From Haemophilus sp. C1 (GTDB taxonomy: Bacteria; Pseudomonadota; Gammaproteobacteria; Enterobacterales; Pasteurellaceae): 30,004 nt of DNA. The notes under the pieces were generated by a model that saw only the letters and a list, made by a program, of their open reading frames with translations, did no database searches and was not told the origin of the DNA. Location: contig NZ_LDVZ01000022.1 in assembly GCF_001276515.1 (NCBI RefSeq), forward strand, positions 1 through 30,004, in the 5' to 3' direction. Shown here one piece after another: positions 19,989 through 27,333 of the stretch. The translations under genes and the position numbers were made by a program. How positions within the stretch are numbered: position 1 is the first letter of the stretch; the number at the start of each line of letters is the position of its first letter.

Positions 19989-20019
19989 ACAAATCGGTCA
20001 GAATTTTCTGAGCGCTTGT
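19989..20019 (-). terminator. Degenerate ACAAGCGGTC-type uptake-signal pair after the autotransporter
   Basis: On the + strand ACAAATCGGTCAGAA is followed by TT and TTCTGAGCGCTTGT. Restoring one or two bases per arm gives a perfect inverted pair of ACAAGCGGTCAGAA, the uptake signal of the Actinobacillus pleuropneumoniae branch of Pasteurellaceae with its typical flank. Read leftward, TGTAAAA follows. It probably was, and may still weakly be, the terminator of the autotransporter gene. Confidence 0.6.
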
Positions 20020-20066
20020 TTTAAACCTTGTCATCCTCCATTTTGGAAAATATATGCCGACGACAA

Positions 20067-22775
20067 TTACCAAATATATTTCAAACCAACATATCCTTGA
20101 TAAGCTTCCTTACCGCTGCCGCTAAACAATGTGTTGGTTTTGCTTAATGCACGAGTGTAATTCAGATTTGCCTGCGCCGATAACTGTTTACCCAATGGTA
20201 AAACGCCGCCGATGCTCACTTCACCAAAGGTTGGAGCATAATGCTCGGTAATACGGTCACGCCCTACCTCTAATTCGGTTTTTCTGCCCATAAAATCGTG
20301 CACCAAATTCAGTGAAACAAAGAAGCTATTGGCGTTTTTGCCTTTTTCGGCATTGAAGCTCACACCTGCCCCAACGCGTCCGCGTAATACGGTTTGATGG
20401 CTGGATTTCATATCACGAATGCCGTCATTAAATCTGCCCATTTTTGTCTTAAGCAAGGTGAGTTGTGCTTGTGTTACAAAATTCCATCTGCCATCAGTAG
20501 AAATCGCAATTTCCTTACCCACTTCGGTATTTGCCATAAAGCTGAAGCCGTGATTTTTCGCTTTGTTGCCGTTTTGTATGGTGTATTTCGCCCCAATCCA
20601 GCCCACATTTGCGGAGGTGTCCAAATACAAGCCGTTATTGCCATACCAAGTGGAATATAAGCCTAATGTTGCGGTTTCTAACTTGCCTTTGCCCACCAAT
20701 TTATCCGCTACAATATAGCCATTTTGAGCGTGGTATTTATCGTAGAATTTGTTATCCGCACGGTTGAACGATACCATCACACCGCCACGGCGAACGCCAT
20801 TCTCATTGCTGTTCACGAATAAATCTGAGCCGATTTGCACAAGTTTTGCTTTCGATTTATAAGCTAAACGATCTTTACCCTGTTCTTGGGTATAGCCACC
20901 GCCTACGCGTGCCCAAGTTTGCGGTGTTAACAGTGCTTGCAAGCTGCCCATTCGGGTTTGCAATTTACCGTTTTCTTGCAATAACGCTTCCCTAGCAATG
21001 CGTTGAGTTTGTACATAGCCAGCAATCTGTTCCGCATAAATCATCGGACCGTTATTAGCTGGCACCGCTGGTTGCGGCACTGGCTGAACAGGATCAGGTT
21101 GTGGTGCAGGTTGTACTGGCTCAGGTTGCGGCACTGGTTGTACAGGTTCAGGTTGCGGTGCAGGCTGCTCAGGTTGAGGCACTGGTTGCACAGGCTCAGG
21201 CTGCGGTGCAGGTTGTTCTAATGCCGTTAACGTCCAATAATACTTATTGCCATGTCGTACTAATTGGGCTTCGCCTGCGTTGGTGGTTGAGGCCGTGCCT
21301 TCAAATTTGCCCTTTTCTTCGCCTTTAATTTCCACCACAGGGGTTAATAAACCACCGTTTTTCTCTACATCCGAACGGGTAACATCACCGAAAATACTCT
21401 CGTTGCCTTGGTAGTAGGCTTTAACGATGCTGGTGCCTTCGTGATTACCTTCAATAATCAGTTTATCGGTTTGTTGGATATCGGGGTTTTGCCAGAAGGT
21501 GTTAACGCGAAGTTCGCCAGTGTTTTCTCCATAACTATAACGTTCACGATAATCACCACTAATTGTTAAAGTATCACTTGGAAGATTATTTTTAGATAAA
21601 TCAATGATGCCTCCATTTAAAATATCGTAATCAAGTCGAATATTTGAAGAGGTATTTTTCGGGGCAATATTTAACTTTGCGTCTTTATCAATACGAATAT
21701 GACCAACTTTACCAGAATTACTTGTCATATTTCCAGTTAAATTTAAAATACCTCTCTCCCAAATTATAATTTTTCCAAAATTACGAATTGCTTTATCTTC
21801 GTATGTGCCTACACTTTCACTGCTTCCGGTTAATTCTTGATCAAAATCAAGATAATTATTCTCCGTATTATCTAAAGCATCAGGGTTATTTTTATAAGAG
21901 CCCTCTAATACTTTTACTTTAGATATATCACTACCCCTTAAAAAAAGTTTATCATCACCTTTACCTAAGTAAATATTGCCTTCAATTTTACTACCTCGAT
22001 TCAAAAAAAAACTATCTGAATGATCTGAACCAATAAATGCTGCCTTATCTTCTGGAGCAGAAATCACACCGTACACCTTTACATATGTGCGTACACTACT
22101 GCCATTATGGTTAAGATTTTCAACCACTTTACCAAATAAATCTTTACGATTAAAGGCAGAGAAATCAATGGCATCGCCGTTTTCGGAAGATATTGCACCG
22201 TAATTACCTATACCAATATAGTCATAGAGCTTCGGATAAAGTCCCTTAATTTTTTCGGCTTTCTCTTCATCAGACAAGGCTAAAAATGCAGGGTCATGTC
22301 TATCATTTCTAAATTCATCCAACACTTTTATTGCTGTGCCATTTTCACCTGTGGCTTTAATGGAACTGTCTTGGTCTAAGTAAAGAGAAAAACCATAGCT
22401 CGGAATAGCTGCTTTAGTATTACCCGTATAGATAGCTGTACCAAAAGAACCCGTGAATCCAATTGTATCTAAATCTAATGCCAATGCTGTAGTATTTGGA
22501 TTAACTGCTGTAATAGCTAATTTTTCAAGATGATAAGAAGTGTGCATCTCTTCACCTTTTGAATAAATTAATGTACCATCTGCATTTTTATGCAAATCGC
22601 CACTGATTTGATCATAGTATACAACTTCAGCTGTTGCCAGATGAGAAGTTGACAACGCAGCAATCGCTAAGGCGGTTTTCACCAAACCAGATTTACCTCT
22701 GTTTTTCGCTAATTCTGATGTCACGACAGAATTTTTAGTGAGATAATTGTATTTAGTTTTAAAGATTTTGTTCAT
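20067..22775 (-). CDS. Type Va autotransporter, Lav/Las-like (AIDA-I/AutA relatives)
   Basis: 902 residues. The N-terminus has an extended signal peptide (conserved MNKIFKTKYNY-like start, then a hydrophobic core ending near residue 50, ATA-EV). The passenger (about 50-520) is Asn/Gly/Asp-rich with beta-helix-like repeats such as IEGNIYLGKGDDKLFL and NFGKIIIWERGILNLTGN. Residues about 521-572 are a PQPEPVQPVPQPE-type proline linker. A 12-strand beta-barrel follows (about 615-902), ending in the outer-membrane signature GLKYIW. No protease triad is obvious, so adhesin or autoaggregation is an inference. The architecture and beta domain look like Lav/Las of pathogenic H. influenzae and AutA of Neisseria. 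No GCAA tetranucleotide tract was found, so it is not visibly phase-variable. The frame is intact. Confidence 0.88.
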   Translation of the reverse strand: MNKIFKTKYNYLTKNSVVTSELAKNRGKSGLVKTALAIAALSTSHLATAEVVYYDQISGDLHKNADGTLIYSKGEEMHTSYHLEKLAITAVNPNTTALALDLDTIGFTGSFGTAIYTGNTKAAIPSYGFSLYLDQDSSIKATGENGTAIKVLDEFRNDRHDPAFLALSDEEKAEKIKGLYPKLYDYIGIGNYGAISSENGDAIDFSAFNRKDLFGKVVENLNHNGSSVRTYVKVYGVISAPEDKAAFIGSDHSDSFFLNRGSKIEGNIYLGKGDDKLFLRGSDISKVKVLEGSYKNNPDALDNTENNYLDFDQELTGSSESVGTYEDKAIRNFGKIIIWERGILNLTGNMTSNSGKVGHIRIDKDAKLNIAPKNTSSNIRLDYDILNGGIIDLSKNNLPSDTLTISGDYRERYSYGENTGELRVNTFWQNPDIQQTDKLIIEGNHEGTSIVKAYYQGNESIFGDVTRSDVEKNGGLLTPVVEIKGEEKGKFEGTASTTNAGEAQLVRHGNKYYWTLTALEQPAPQPEPVQPVPQPEQPAPQPEPVQPVPQPEPVQPAPQPDPVQPVPQPAVPANNGPMIYAEQIAGYVQTQRIAREALLQENGKLQTRMGSLQALLTPQTWARVGGGYTQEQGKDRLAYKSKAKLVQIGSDLFVNSNENGVRRGGVMVSFNRADNKFYDKYHAQNGYIVADKLVGKGKLETATLGLYSTWYGNNGLYLDTSANVGWIGAKYTIQNGNKAKNHGFSFMANTEVGKEIAISTDGRWNFVTQAQLTLLKTKMGRFNDGIRDMKSSHQTVLRGRVGAGVSFNAEKGKNANSFFVSLNLVHDFMGRKTELEVGRDRITEHYAPTFGEVSIGGVLPLGKQLSAQANLNYTRALSKTNTLFSGSGKEAYQGYVGLKYIW
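21060..21215 (-). repeat. Degenerate ~30-base repeats encoding the Pro-Gln-Pro linker
   Basis: About five tandem imperfect units of 24-30 bases encode alternating PQPEPVQP and PQPEQPAP type blocks within the autotransporter. Units differ mainly at third positions, so they have diverged. Copy number could vary between strains without breaking the frame, changing the length of the linker between passenger and barrel. Confidence 0.8.
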
Positions 22776-22828
22776 TTAGGTTGCCTGCATAATGTTGGAT
22801 TAATTTAATAAAGATATTTAAGTGTAAA

Positions 22829-22904
22829 AAAGCTGAAATTACGATCGCTAAGACCATTCCTAATTTGTTAAAGAATTAGTCTAAGTGTGAGTAATTTCAG
22901 CTTC
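22829..22904 (-). terminator. Long hairpin with T-run in the autotransporter leader
   Basis: AAGCTGAAATTAC and GTAATTTCAGCTT form a perfect 13-bp outer stem. Inside it a second stem CTAATT/AATTAG is flanked by near-complementary CTTAGAC/GTCTTAG-type blocks. Read leftward the outer stem runs into TTTTTTAC. It resembles an intrinsic terminator or attenuator lying 54 bases before the autotransporter start, and would limit read-through from upstream. Confidence 0.65.
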
Positions 22905-22910
22905 GTTAGA

Positions 22911-22975
22911 TACAAAACTCAGGCTTAAATAGTTAGACAAGGTGTCTAAATACAGGCTCAAGGATCGTTTTGTAT
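22911..22975 (-). repeat. Second inverted-repeat structure upstream of the autotransporter
   Basis: TACAAAAC and GTTTTGTA (8 bp) enclose a perfect small hairpin TTAGACA-AGG-TGTCTAA and two direct copies of CAGGCTNAA. Together with the 22829-22904 hairpin, most of the 257 bases between the autotransporter start and the 80-residue ORF can fold. Alternative pairing between the two structures is possible but not demonstrated. Confidence 0.5.
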
Positions 22976-23032
22976 TTTTGATAAAATTAAAATAATTGCA
23001 ATATATGATTATTTACTCCTTAGGTTCTCTTG

Positions 23033-23275
23033 CTATATTGGGCATAAGCTGAAAACCTGATATAAATCTAGAATTTTCGCTGCACCAATAAAACCTATAA
23101 AACCGACTGCATATTTAATGACACAATAAAGAACTAGAGGGAATGATTTTCCTTTTCTGTGGTAGAAGAAGAAACCATTAAAGCCACCTAGAACGAATGA
23201 ACCATTTTCTTTAGAAAATGCAGTTTTTGATTTTTCTACTTTACGTGTAGAACGATTTTTCTCCTTTCTTTTCAT
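23033..23275 (-). CDS. Small TM2-like membrane protein (tentative)
   Basis: 80 residues: a strongly basic N-terminal ~22 residues (MKRKEKNRSTRKVEKSK), then a Gly/Phe-rich segment SFVLGGFNGFFFYHRKGKS, two hydrophobic stretches and an Asp in KILDLYQVF. The order GGF-x-G--FY-x-x-(K/R)-G, hydrophobic, then D near the end recalls the TM2 domain family, but the match is only by eye. The start has AGAGG 8 bases upstream and lies inside the preceding 30-codon ORF, in another frame, suggesting translational coupling. The function is not recognised. It has no backbone relatives in the window and lies inside the acquired region. Confidence 0.5.
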   Translation of the reverse strand: MKRKEKNRSTRKVEKSKTAFSKENGSFVLGGFNGFFFYHRKGKSFPLVLYCVIKYAVGFIGFIGAAKILDLYQVFSLCPI

Positions 23276-23333
23276 AGGATTTACCTCTCATTACTTTTGC
23301 TAATAAGTCTCTACACGTATATTGTTTATTCAT
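23241..23333 (-). CDS. Putative 30-residue peptide with very strong ribosome site
   Basis: ATG at 23333-23331, preceded by AGAGGAGG with a 7-8 base spacing, the strongest Shine-Dalgarno in the accessory region. The peptide begins MNKQYTCRDLLAKVMRGKSY and ends EKKGEKSFYT; it is basic and not hydrophobic. Its 3' end overlaps the 80-residue ORF by 35 bases. It may be a leader peptide that couples translation of that ORF, a small functional peptide, or the front of a frameshifted gene. No known family is recognised. Confidence 0.45.
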   Translation of the reverse strand: MNKQYTCRDLLAKVMRGKSYEKKGEKSFYT

Positions 23334-23372
23334 GAGAATATCCTCCTCTAAGTTAAAAATAAACTTCACAAG

Positions 23373-23394
23373 CTACAATATATTTTGTGGCTTA
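23373..23394 (-). repeat. Imperfect hairpin before the small ORFs
   Basis: AGCTACAA and TTGTGGCT (two 3-4 base blocks separated by one mismatch) flank TATATT. It lies about 40 bases upstream of the 30-codon ORF and is the last of four structures in its presumed leader. Confidence 0.4.
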
Positions 23395-23451
23395 CGACCA
23401 ACTATTTCCTACCTCTAATGAGTACATAAACTTTAGTATCCCAGATATAGG

Positions 23452-23529
23452 CACTTTGGAGAAAAAATTTCTTCTCCAAGGTGTTTTGTTCTCTCTGTAA
23501 AGAGAGAACAAGAGGGAGTATACTCCCTC
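23452..23529 (-). promoter_or_regulatory. Three consecutive strong hairpins (structured leader or operator array)
   Basis: From right to left: a perfect 18-base palindrome GAGGGAGTA/TACTCCCTC (23512-23529); a 9-10 bp stem with a 4-base loop, TGTTCTCTCT/AGAGAGAACA (23487-23510), extendable to 13 bp with one mismatch; and a 12-bp stem CACTTTGGAGAA/TTCTCCAAGGTG (23452-23483) with one mismatch and an 8-base loop. They are almost contiguous and precede the two small ORFs by about 120 bases. No T-run follows any of them, so they are not simple terminators. A structured RNA leader, sRNA or binding-site array is plausible. Confidence 0.6.
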
Positions 23530-23624
23530 GCAACTGTTTAAAATTTGCACTAAAGATAGGAGGTAAAGATAAGAAGTTAAGATATTGATATTTAATGAAT
23601 TTTAAGATGTTCTGGGTAGTTTGT

Positions 23625-23732
23625 GTATTAACACTTTCTTCCATGCTAGCAGAAGCTATTCGCCGAATTAGCAACGAAGAATCTATTTCTGCGATGTTTA
23701 ACTAAATTAAAACTTCTATAAAAAATACCGCA
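23625..23732. repeat. 108-base direct repeat, right copy (orphan prs 3' end)
   Basis: Encodes [20 protein letters not shown] plus ISAMFN and a stop, identical in protein to the prs C-terminus but with eight silent changes. A few bases further upstream (GTTTGT against GTTCGC) still resemble prs before similarity ends. It has no prs body, so it is a fragment. It runs into the intact uptake-signal terminator, suggesting that this copy marks the other recombination junction. Confidence 0.93.
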
Positions 23733-23759
23733 CTTTTATTGCCAAAGTGCGGTATTTTT
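23721..23759. terminator. Bidirectional uptake-signal terminator before tyrS
   Basis: AAAAATACCGCACTTT (23721-23736) and AAAGTGCGGTATTTTT (23744-23759) form a perfect 16-bp stem with a 7-base loop and A/T-rich flanks. Both arms contain exact uptake signals. It ends tyrS from the right and would have ended prs from the left before the region was inserted. Confidence 0.9.
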
Positions 23760-23787
23760 TTATTTACTTTATTTAGCTGTATCTACT

Positions 23788-24975
23788 TTATTCAACCGTT
23801 ACACGCGCAAATTTTCGTTTACCCACTTGGTAAACATTTGTACCTTTCGGTGCATTGTCTTTTACGTTATCGACTTTTTCACCATTGATTTTTACACCGC
23901 CTTGTTGAGCAGAGCGAATTGCTTCTGAAGTGGAAGGTACAAGTCCCGCTTCTTTTAATAAGGTGGCTAAACCCATTTCGCCAGAAAACGTAAATTCAGG
24001 CATTTCATCAGGCATTGCACCTTTTTGGAAACGATTAATGAATTCTTGTTCTGCGGCGTTTGCTGCATCTTCATTGTGGAAACGTGCAATTAATTCTTTT
24101 GCCAGTAAGATTTTTACATCACGAGGATTTTTGCCGTTTTCCACTTCCGATTTTAACTGTGCAATTTCACTTAATGGACGGAATGAAAGAAGGTTATACC
24201 AATCCCACATGAGTTCATCAGAAATTGACATCACTTTACCGAACATACCGCTTGGAGCTTCTGTTACGCCGACATAGTTACCAAGTGATTTGGACATTTT
24301 TTTCTCGCCGTCTAAGCCAACGAGTAATGGGAGTGTAATCGCAACCTGTGGTTTTTTACCTGCTGATTTTTGTAATTCACGACCAACAAGTAAGTTGAAT
24401 TTTTGGTCTGTACCACCTAGTTCCACATCTGCATCTAATGCAACAGAATCGTAGCCTTGCAGTAATGGATAAATAAATTCATGGATGGCAATGGGTTGGT
24501 TGTTACCAAAGCGTTTTTTGAAGTCGTCACGTTCAAGCATACGCGCAACGGTGTAGTTGCTTGCAAGACGAATCATACCTTCTGTACCAAGTTTGCTTAA
24601 CCATTCAGAGTTGAAGACGATTTTGGTTTTTTGTGGATCGAGAATTTTATAAATTTGCTCTTTATAGGTTTCAGCATTACGCAGTACGTCTTCACGGCTG
24701 AGTGGAGGACGTGTGGCATTTTTACCCGATGGATCGCCCACCATTCCAGTGAAATCACCAATTAAGAAATAGACTTCATGACCGAGTTGTTGAAATTGAC
24801 GTAATTTGTTTAATACAACGGTATGCCCTAAATGAATATCAGGTGCGGTTGGATCTGCGCCTAATTTTACTTTTAATGGGCGATTTTCTTTCAGTTTTTC
24901 GATTAAATCCGCTTCTGAAAGGATTTCATCAGTACCGCGCTTTAGTTCCGCGAGAACGGTATTAATGTCAGTCAT
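23788..24975 (-). CDS. tyrS: Tyrosyl-tRNA synthetase
   Basis: 395 residues, the TyrRS subclass with the HIGH-like HLGHT at 48-52 and KMSKS at 226-230. The tyrosine-binding region includes [23 protein letters not shown]-terminal S4 RNA-binding domain spans about 335-395 ([19 protein letters not shown]). It charges tRNA-Tyr. Ribosome site AGGAAA. A near-consensus promoter lies at 25010-25037. It is convergent with prs, with the accessory region between them. Confidence 0.97.
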   Translation of the reverse strand: MTDINTVLAELKRGTDEILSEADLIEKLKENRPLKVKLGADPTAPDIHLGHTVVLNKLRQFQQLGHEVYFLIGDFTGMVGDPSGKNATRPPLSREDVLRNAETYKEQIYKILDPQKTKIVFNSEWLSKLGTEGMIRLASNYTVARMLERDDFKKRFGNNQPIAIHEFIYPLLQGYDSVALDADVELGGTDQKFNLLVGRELQKSAGKKPQVAITLPLLVGLDGEKKMSKSLGNYVGVTEAPSGMFGKVMSISDELMWDWYNLLSFRPLSEIAQLKSEVENGKNPRDVKILLAKELIARFHNEDAANAAEQEFINRFQKGAMPDEMPEFTFSGEMGLATLLKEAGLVPSTSEAIRSAQQGGVKINGEKVDNVKDNAPKGTNVYQVGKRKFARVTVE

Positions 24976-25009
24976 TATTATTTCCTAATTATGTTTTTTG
25001 AAAGGTTTT

Positions 25010-25037
25010 ATTATAGGGATTCTTGGCAATTTGTGAA
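25010..25037 (-). promoter_or_regulatory. tyrS: Candidate tyrS promoter
   Basis: Leftward TTCACA (25037-25032), 16-base spacer, perfect TATAAT (25015-25010). Predicted start is about 28 bases before the tyrS ATG. It begins immediately after the T-run of the upstream terminator, so tyrS is insulated from sfsA and from the sRNA. Confidence 0.7.
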
Positions 25038-25038
25038 T

Positions 25039-25108
25039 AAAAAAAACGCCTATTTGTGGGGAAATAGGCGGGAATGTTGGAGTGATTATCTAATATTGTT
25101 GTTGGAAT
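25039..25108 (-). ncRNA. Probable Fur-regulated small RNA, about 70 nt
   Basis: A transcript starting near 25108 would carry two copies of TCA(T/C)TCCAACA separated by a short AT stretch. A 9-bp GC-containing stem CGCCTATTT/AAATAGGCG (25047-25055, 25062-25070) and eight T follow, a textbook intrinsic terminator with an Hfq-compatible tail. No ORF fits. The promoter at 25115-25143 has a Fur-type operator across its -10. Size, operator and architecture match iron-responsive sRNAs of the RyhB class. H. influenzae has one described, HrrF; I cannot confirm from sequence alone that this is it. The terminator also serves sfsA. Confidence 0.68.
25047..25070 (-). terminator. Intrinsic terminator of the sRNA and of sfsA
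   Basis: Read leftward: CGCCTATTT, a 6-base C-rich loop, AAATAGGCG, then T8 (25046-25039). A perfect 9-bp stem. It lies about 100 bases after the sfsA stop and just before the tyrS promoter. Confidence 0.9.
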
Positions 25109-25114
25109 GATTAG

Positions 25115-25143
25115 ATGATAATTGTTATCAATAACTTTGTCAA
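25115..25143 (-). promoter_or_regulatory. Strong promoter with overlapping Fur-type box
   Basis: Leftward -35 TTGACA (25143-25138, exact), 17-base spacer, -10 TATCAT (25120-25115, five of six). On the + strand 25116-25130 reads TGATAATTGTTATCA, matching the 7-1-7 Fur half-site model TGATAAT-N-ATTATCA at 13 of 14 informative positions and overlapping the -10. The downstream unit is not a protein gene but a short terminated transcript. Confidence 0.72.
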
Positions 25144-25171
25144 TAATTAAATGAAAATAATTCTCAAAATA

Positions 25172-25888
25172 TTATTTTATATAAGTCACCGATTCTGTTA
25201 AGGAAAGTGCGGTAGGAATTCCATTAGAAATTTCAAATTGTCCCGCATAAGCATAGGCTTCAACGCCTTGTTCCATTGCTTCTTTTAATAAGCGATCGTA
25301 TTCGGGATCGATATATTCTGCGATTTTGAAACGATCAAAACCATTATGTAACCCAGCAAATAGTACCACTGAGCGATAACCTTGCTTTTTCATTGCTAGT
25401 AATTCTCGGACATGTTTTTGCCCACGCGTAGTCACTGCATCGGGGAACATGCCTAAATTTCCTTTCACTAAGGTAATGGATTTCACTTCTACATAACTAT
25501 CGGGTAAGCCTTCACCTTTCAGTAAGAAATCAATTCGGCTATTTTCTTCGCCGTATTTCACTTCAGGATAAATTTCATCGTACATTGCTAATTCTTTGAT
25601 TTGCTTGTTTTGTAATGATTCAAAGACAAGCTGATTAGAACGGTGCGTGTTAATACAGCAAAGTTGCCCATTTTCAAGTTGAGTGAGTTCCCAAGAATGA
25701 GGATATTTGCGGGTTTGGCTTTCGGAATGTGAATACCAAATTGTGTCGCCTTTTTCACCGCATCCAGTCATCGCGCCTGTATTGGCGCAATGAATTGTCA
25801 TCACATCACCGGTTGGCAGTTCAATATCCGCAAGAAAGCGTTTGTAACGACGAATTAATGTCGCTGATTGTAAAGCTGGAAGTTGCAT
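25172..25888 (-). CDS. sfsA: Sugar fermentation stimulation protein homologue SfsA
   Basis: 238 residues, full length for the family. Contains the conserved [11 protein letters not shown], the acidic/lysine segment SRIDFLL ... [10 protein letters not shown] and GRKH-type [11 protein letters not shown]. These resemble a nuclease-like PD-(D/E)XK core after an N-terminal OB-like region. E. coli SfsA was reported as a DNA-binding regulator of maltose genes; its real activity is uncertain. It starts 8 bases after the MATE gene with ribosome site AAGGA, so the two are co-transcribed. Confidence 0.93.
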   Translation of the reverse strand: MQLPALQSATLIRRYKRFLADIELPTGDVMTIHCANTGAMTGCGEKGDTIWYSHSESQTRKYPHSWELTQLENGQLCCINTHRSNQLVFESLQNKQIKELAMYDEIYPEVKYGEENSRIDFLLKGEGLPDSYVEVKSITLVKGNLGMFPDAVTTRGQKHVRELLAMKKQGYRSVVLFAGLHNGFDRFKIAEYIDPEYDRLLKEAMEQGVEAYAYAGQFEISNGIPTALSLTESVTYIK

Positions 25889-25896
25889 AAAGTTCC

Positions 25897-27291
25897 TTAT
25901 TTGAGTTTTTCTAAACGTTGTAAAAGGGTGCTGTCACTCATGGCTTGCATTTTTTTCATTCTCAAAGAAAGTAAGATCGCCGCGAAAGTGAGTGAGACCA
26001 CAAAGGCAATCCAGAAACCTTTCGCATCAATGTGTGGCACAAGCCAATCCGTACGACCAAGTGTGTAACCCAGTGGCACACCAATTACCCAATAAGAGAA
26101 AAGGGTAATGTATAAAATGACTTTAGTATCTTTATAACCCCGTAAAATGCCACCAACTACCATTTGAACGGTATCTGAAAATTGATAAAGTGCGGCAAAT
26201 AATAATAAATTTGCCGCCATGGCGATGACAATTTCATCGGTTACGAAAATAGATGCAATTTCATAACGGAAGAAAATCGTAATTAATGCAGTAATGATTG
26301 TCACCGTTAGCCCTAATAATAATGCGGCATAGCCAATTTTCTTCGCATTTTGTGGAGAACCTGCACCCAATGCTTGTCCAACTAAAATCGTCGTTGCCAT
26401 ACCAATCGACATAGGGAACATAAAAATAAAAGAACTAGTATTCAGCGTAATTTGATGGCTTGCGACAATAGTTGCACCCAGTGGAGAAAGCATTAAGGAC
26501 GTAAGTGCAAATAACGCCACTTCGCAACAAATTGCAATGGCAATCGGTAATCCTAAACGCAGTAATTTTTTAAGTGTTTTAGGATTCGGCATTTCAATTA
26601 ATTGGCTAAATACTTTTAGTGAACGTTCTTGAGCATTGGTGTAGGAATAGAAAATCATCATTAAGCACATTGCCCAGTTCACAATAGCTGTCGCAATACC
26701 ACAGCCCACCGCACCAAAAGCAGGCATGCCAAATTTTCCATAAATAAAAATGTAATTAAGCGGAATATTAATCAGTAAACCTAAAAAGGTAATGACCATT
26801 GCAGGCTTGGTTTTAGCAATCCCATCATTTAAACAACGAAAATTAATCAGCATCAAATAGGCTGGCAATCCCCACAACATCGCGTGTAAATAATCGCGTG
26901 CTAAATCTGACATTTTGCTTTCCATTTGCATATATTGCAGTGGAATTTCACAGAAATAAATCAACAAACCTAAAGGAATACTCACACCTAACACAAGCCA
27001 AATGCCTTGACGAACTTGATGGGCAATGCGATGACGTTGACCTGAACCGTTTAAATAAGAAATTGTCGGCGGCAGCGCTAATAATAAGCCTTGACCGAAA
27101 AGCACTAATGGCATCCAAATAGATGCGCCAACAGAAATGGCAGCCATATCAGTAGAACTCACTCGACCAGCCATAATGGTATCCGCTAATCCCATTGAGT
27201 TTTGTGCAATTTGCGCTAGCAAAATGGGTAAAGAAATTTTAATTAATTTTTTAATATCAGCGTGATATTGGGATAAAAGACGAAAATTCAT
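25897..27291 (-). CDS. norM: MATE multidrug efflux pump (NorM/HmrM type)
   Basis: 464 residues with twelve hydrophobic helices in two halves. MATE features include the N-terminal [20 protein letters not shown] and the equivalent [21 protein letters not shown] in the second half. It exports cationic drugs in exchange for H+ or Na+. The H. influenzae member studied experimentally is HmrM, and this gene sits in the same family position beside ribE, as E. coli norM does. It is divergent from ribE across only 42 bases and followed by sfsA. Confidence 0.93.
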   Translation of the reverse strand: MNFRLLSQYHADIKKLIKISLPILLAQIAQNSMGLADTIMAGRVSSTDMAAISVGASIWMPLVLFGQGLLLALPPTISYLNGSGQRHRIAHQVRQGIWLVLGVSIPLGLLIYFCEIPLQYMQMESKMSDLARDYLHAMLWGLPAYLMLINFRCLNDGIAKTKPAMVITFLGLLINIPLNYIFIYGKFGMPAFGAVGCGIATAIVNWAMCLMMIFYSYTNAQERSLKVFSQLIEMPNPKTLKKLLRLGLPIAIAICCEVALFALTSLMLSPLGATIVASHQITLNTSSFIFMFPMSIGMATTILVGQALGAGSPQNAKKIGYAALLLGLTVTIITALITIFFRYEIASIFVTDEIVIAMAANLLLFAALYQFSDTVQMVVGGILRGYKDTKVILYITLFSYWVIGVPLGYTLGRTDWLVPHIDAKGFWIAFVVSLTFAAILLSLRMKKMQAMSDSTLLQRLEKLK

Positions 27292-27333
27292 AAATTTGAT
27301 ATACTAAGAAAAATTTTTAGAAAAGGAGAAAAT

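Noticed and set aside
21003..21328. Rightward Leu/Arg/Trp- and Val/Gln/Ala-rich frames opposite the proline linker
   Set aside because: Low-complexity shadows of the repeated linker codons of the autotransporter, not real genes.
22911..23020. Open frame after AAGGAG downstream of the 80-codon ORF
   Set aside because: It lacks ATG, GTG or a well-placed TTG start (an ATA sits at the expected place) and overlaps the structured leader; mentioned only as a possible relic.
23452..23529. CRISPR array or tandem attachment sites
   Set aside because: The three hairpins differ in sequence and there are no regular repeats and spacers.
23402..23674. Leftward 90-codon open frame across the triple hairpins and the prs fragment
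   Set aside because: It runs antisense through the duplicated prs tail and through three strong inverted repeats, has no good ribosome site and resembles no family known to me; probably a chance frame.
27292..27333. FMN riboswitch before ribE
   Set aside because: Only 42 bases separate the divergent genes and no RFN-element core is present.
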